From positions 1 through 9,866 of the forward strand of contig VAZZ01000054.1 in the NCBI GenBank assembly GCA_005884715.1: a DNA stretch of 9,866 bases, in the 5' to 3' direction. Source of the DNA: Alphaproteobacteria bacterium (lineage in GTDB: Bacteria; Pseudomonadota; Alphaproteobacteria; Rhizobiales; Aestuariivirgaceae). Shown here in pieces: positions 7,707 to 9,866 of the stretch. Below the pieces are notes generated by a model. That model was not told the origin of the DNA. It worked only from the letters and a program-made list of their open reading frames with translations, and did not search any database. Positions within the stretch are counted from its first letter, which is position 1. Every line of letters begins with the position of its first letter. The position numbers and the translations under genes are program-made.

Positions 7707-7792
7707 GTCATCCCGGCGAAAGCCCATAGGCGCTAAAATAAGCTTGTGTGGTGGAATCATGTGTGATTCTTCCGCGGGATGACTCACGAATC
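7707..7792. repeat. Palindromic intergenic element with four GANTC sites
   Basis: Outer arms GTCATCCCGGCG (7707-7718) and CCGCGGGATGAC (7772-7783) are near-complementary. Inside is a perfect small hairpin: GAATCA (7754-7759), loop TGTG, TGATTC (7764-7769). 'GTCATCCCGGCGAAAGCC' is a common start of dispersed repeats in proteobacterial genomes. GANTC sites, the target of the CcrM methylase in most Alphaproteobacteria, occur at 7754, 7765, 7781 and 7788. The element lies between hdaA and ppk; it may be a repeat remnant, a regulatory region, or both. Confidence 0.5.
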
Positions 7793-7858
7793 GCTTGTTC
7801 ATAAAGACTGGCAAGACACGGTTGACCGCCTCGGCGGAGCGTCGATGAAGGAACTTCG

Positions 7859-8563
7859 TTAACCCTCTTCGTCGGCGAACAGGCCTGGAGAGGTTATATC
7901 CCCAACTATCTTTGCGACAAAATTCCGGGTGACCTCGGCCCGTTCCTCAAATGCCCGGCGGTCGATTTCGGCTACCAGAGTGCGGGCCGCGGCGAGTTCC
8001 CGGGGCATGCGGGACAGGAGGTAACTGACAATCGCCTCGTCTATGCCGATCTGACGGTCGGCAAAGAGCTTGACCAGCACACCACGCAGGAGGACATCGT
8101 CGGGAGCGCCCAATTGGATGGCGGGCGCGGCCTTGAGCCTCGAAAGAAGGTCCGGCAGCGCAATGTTCCAGGCAATCGGGGCCTGCTGCGCCGTGATCAG
8201 TACATAGGCCTTCTGCTCGCGGGCGAGATTGAGCAGGTGGAAGAAGGCGGGCTCGTCCAGGGGCTCGCCGGGGGCGTCTTCGATCACCAGAGCGCCCTTG
8301 TCGAGGAGACGCGGCACGGCGTCCTCCCTGAGGTCGGATGGGCCTGATATCGCCGCACCCGTCATCTCATGCCAGACGGCAGCAAGATGGGATTTTCCGC
8401 TCCCCGGGGGGCCGAAAAGGATCAGGCTGTTCGCCGGCCAGTCCGGCCACAGATCGATCAGCGCCACCGCCTTGGCGTTGGACGGCGTGACCAGAAAGTC
8501 GTCACGCCCCGTGGCGGGACGATGCGGAAGGTCGAAAGCGAGCTGACGGCCGGCTCCCACCAT
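7859..8563 (-). CDS. hdaA: HdaA, DnaA-related regulator of replication initiation
   Basis: Hda-type AAA+ protein. With the DNA-loaded sliding clamp it stimulates ATP hydrolysis by DnaA and so prevents re-initiation. Length is 234 aa, typical of Hda proteins and lacking the DNA-binding domain IV of DnaA. The N-terminus has a clamp-binding type motif (RQLAFDLP, 6-13). Walker A is GPPGSGKSH (51-59) and the Walker B position is LVIEDA (about 92-97). The segment LPDLLSRLKAAP corresponds to the region with the arginine finger in Hda/DnaA, and RMPRELAAARTL to the sensor 2 region. ATG at 8563 shares its first base with the stop of the upstream permease gene (TAATG), with GGAG 12 nt upstream inside that gene, so translation is probably coupled. 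ppk follows after 252 nt on the same strand. DnaA itself is excluded by size and the missing domain IV. Confidence 0.92.
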   Translation of the reverse strand: MVGAGRQLAFDLPHRPATGRDDFLVTPSNAKAVALIDLWPDWPANSLILFGPPGSGKSHLAAVWHEMTGAAISGPSDLREDAVPRLLDKGALVIEDAPGEPLDEPAFFHLLNLAREQKAYVLITAQQAPIAWNIALPDLLSRLKAAPAIQLGAPDDVLLRGVLVKLFADRQIGIDEAIVSYLLSRMPRELAAARTLVAEIDRRAFEERAEVTRNFVAKIVGDITSPGLFADEEG

Positions 8564-9660
8564 TATTTGGACGGGCTCCTTCGCTTGGTTTTTTCCTCAA
8601 CCGGAACGCCCAGATAGAGAGGGCTCTTGAGATACTGCTGGAGCGCAAAGCGGACCAGCACGCCGACTGCGGCAGCGAGCGGTACGGCCAGCAAGAGCCC
8701 GACAAAGCCGAACAGATAGCCAAAAGCGAAGAGCGCGAACATCAGCCACACCGGATGCAGGCCAATGCGGTTGCCGACCAGATAGGGCGAGAGGAAATTG
8801 CCCTCGATGAACTGACCGGCGATGAAGATGGCGACGATGATCAGGATGTGCGCCCAGTCCGGCCAGAACTGGACAAGCGCCATGCCGATGGCGAGTACGC
8901 CGCCAACGATGGTGCCCACATAGGGAATGAAGCTCAAGAGACCGGCGCCCAGGCCGATCAGCAATCCGAAATTCAGCCCCGCAGAAGACAGGGCGACGGC
9001 ATAGAAGAGGCCTAGCGACAGGCAGACCGTGCCTTGGCCGCGAATGAAGCCGGCCATGGCTTCATCGATCTGGCGCGCCAGAGCGCGGATCACATTGTGA
9101 TGGTCGCGCGGCAGCCAGCCATCGACCTTCGCCACCATGTGATCCCAGTCATTCAGCATGTAGAAGGCAACGATCGGAGTGACGACCAGGAGCGACAGAA
9201 TATTTACCAGCGCCAGGCTGCCGGAAAGGATAGAGGTCAGGATCGCTGCCAGCCACACCGCCGCCTTGCCGGCAAGATCGGAAAGCGAGGCCGGCAGATT
9301 GGTGCCGGAGGAGGCCAGCATATCCTTCAGCCATTGTGGTGCGAGATCATTGAACAGCGCGACGAGCGCCTGCATGTAGCTCGGCAGGTTGCTGGAAAAG
9401 CGGGCGATCTGGTTGCCCAGCACCGGCAACAGCAGCAACAACAGGACGACGATGGCGACGATGCTGGAAACGAGGATGAGCAGCGTCGCGGCAAGTCTCG
9501 GCAGCCCCAGCCGTTCCAGGGCGTCGGCGACCGGATCGAGGAAATAAGCCAGCACAAGGCCCGCAATGAAGGGCAGCATGATGTCGCCCAACAGCCAGAG
9601 CGCCAGGATCACGACAGCGAGTGCCGCCGTCCAAAAGATCAGCTGGCGCTGCAATGTCAT
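8563..9660 (-). CDS. AI-2E family transporter (PerM-like permease)
   Basis: An integral inner-membrane protein of the AI-2E/PerM family (UPF0118 type); members have been linked to autoinducer export, ion/proton antiport or unknown substrates, and the substrate here is not predictable. Length is 365 aa, typical. Seven to eight membrane segments are visible: about 7-24, the conserved LPFIAGLVLAYFLDP (about 29-43), 57-80, a ~65-residue soluble loop, VNILSLLVVTPIVAFYML, and the C-terminal cluster. The latter contains the family hallmark SFIPYVGTIVGG, EGNFLSPYLVGNRIGLHP and FGFVGLLLAVPLAA. I placed the start at ATG 9660, 7 nt after GAGGG, because the longer open frame back to 9777 runs through the upstream gene and has no membrane-protein character. 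The ATG overlaps the stop of the phosphatidyltransferase gene (ATGA), and its own stop overlaps the hdaA start by 1 nt. Confidence 0.93.
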   Translation of the reverse strand: MTLQRQLIFWTAALAVVILALWLLGDIMLPFIAGLVLAYFLDPVADALERLGLPRLAATLLILVSSIVAIVVLLLLLLPVLGNQIARFSSNLPSYMQALVALFNDLAPQWLKDMLASSGTNLPASLSDLAGKAAVWLAAILTSILSGSLALVNILSLLVVTPIVAFYMLNDWDHMVAKVDGWLPRDHHNVIRALARQIDEAMAGFIRGQGTVCLSLGLFYAVALSSAGLNFGLLIGLGAGLLSFIPYVGTIVGGVLAIGMALVQFWPDWAHILIIVAIFIAGQFIEGNFLSPYLVGNRIGLHPVWLMFALFAFGYLFGFVGLLLAVPLAAAVGVLVRFALQQYLKSPLYLGVPVEEKTKRRSPSK

Positions 9661-9866
9661 GAAATGTCCCTCGTACTGGCCCCATTGGCCATATGACGGG
9701 CCCATTCGCGCAAGTAAAGTGTGGCGGAGGCGACAGTGAGGAACGCCACGATGGCGCTGCCGACCTCGAGTATCCACGCCGCATCGACCGCGAGCGCCAG
9801 GACGGCGAGAACGGCACCAGCGAAGATGATCTGCACCGCCGTGTTGATCTTGCTGACCATGAGGGG
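9657..9866 (-). CDS. CDP-alcohol phosphatidyltransferase, C-terminal fragment (5' end outside window)
   Basis: Only the last ~69 codons are in the window. The fragment begins PLMVSKINTAVQIIFAG, resembling the membrane-embedded S/G-K-x-x-T-x-x-Q region of CDP-alcohol phosphatidyltransferases (PgsA-like phospholipid synthases). It has two predicted membrane helices (about QIIFAGAVLAVLALAV and WILEVGSAIVAFLTVASATLY) and ends in a short polar tail (REWARHMANGASTRDIS). The catalytic D-G-x2-A-R motif would be upstream, outside the window, so the assignment rests on the C-terminal pattern and gene order: this gene type usually precedes the permease and hdaA in Hyphomicrobiales. The methionine at 9860 is internal, since the frame continues to the window edge. 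The stop overlaps the permease ATG by 4 nt. Exact substrate cannot be told. Confidence 0.75.
   Translation of the reverse strand, partial: PLMVSKINTAVQIIFAGAVLAVLALAVDAAWILEVGSAIVAFLTVASATLYLREWARHMANGASTRDIS

Noticed and set aside
7599..7814. 71-codon minus-strand frame between hdaA and ppk
   Set aside because: It reads through the palindromic repeat (GFRRDDG is the usual translation of such repeats), overlaps the ppk start and lacks a good ribosome site.
7826..7837. GC hairpin (CCGCC-TC-GGCGG) as terminator after hdaA
   Set aside because: The stem is short with a 2-nt loop and there is no following T-run on the minus strand.
8563..9777. Longer version of the permease starting at 9777
   Set aside because: The extra 39 residues are the phosphatidyltransferase 3' end read in another frame; ATG 9660 has a good ribosome site and the family-like N-terminus.
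1..9866. tRNA, rRNA, CRISPR array, IS element, riboswitch
   Set aside because: No cloverleaf ending, no regularly spaced repeats, no transposase-like frame and no recognisable riboswitch core were seen on either strand by eye.

Overview
The window looks like chromosomal DNA of an alphaproteobacterium, most likely Hyphomicrobiales (Rhizobiales). The grounds are high-GC codon use with GC-rich third positions, the type of AspRS, PPK1 and HdaA encoded, the order CDP-alcohol phosphatidyltransferase / AI-2E-family permease / hdaA / ppk / ppx, and intergenic repeats of a kind common in this order. I cannot name the genus from sequence alone. The region is core housekeeping DNA. I see no IS element, phage gene, CRISPR array, tRNA or rRNA.

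Layout, left to right. Positions 1-1629 (minus) hold aspS, whose 3' end runs off the window. It is disrupted near codon 90 by what looks like a roughly 71-nt deletion that shifts the frame. A divergent gap of about 130 nt leads to a small conserved-type hypothetical gene (1761-2051, plus). An AT-rich stretch precedes rnd (ribonuclease D, 2203-3390, plus), which is followed by a small GYD-domain gene (3470-3763, plus). An inverted-repeat element (3777-3892) lies between these plus-strand genes and the convergent minus-strand block.

The rest is on the minus strand. In transcription order it runs: the 3' end of a CDP-alcohol phosphatidyltransferase gene (9866-9657), an AI-2E-family permease (9660-8563), hdaA (8563-7859), a 252-nt intergenic region, ppk (7606-5423) and ppx (5426-3915). 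The first three genes overlap by 4 nt and 1 nt, and ppk/ppx overlap by 4 nt, so there are probably two translationally coupled units. The first couples phospholipid synthesis and a membrane permease to the replication-initiation regulator HdaA. The second pairs polyphosphate synthesis with polyphosphate hydrolysis.

The most noteworthy points are the broken aspS (an essential gene, so either an assembly or sequencing problem or evidence of another AspRS copy), and a palindromic element between hdaA and ppk with four GANTC (CcrM-type) sites in 39 nt. I found no clear sign of a new multi-gene system.
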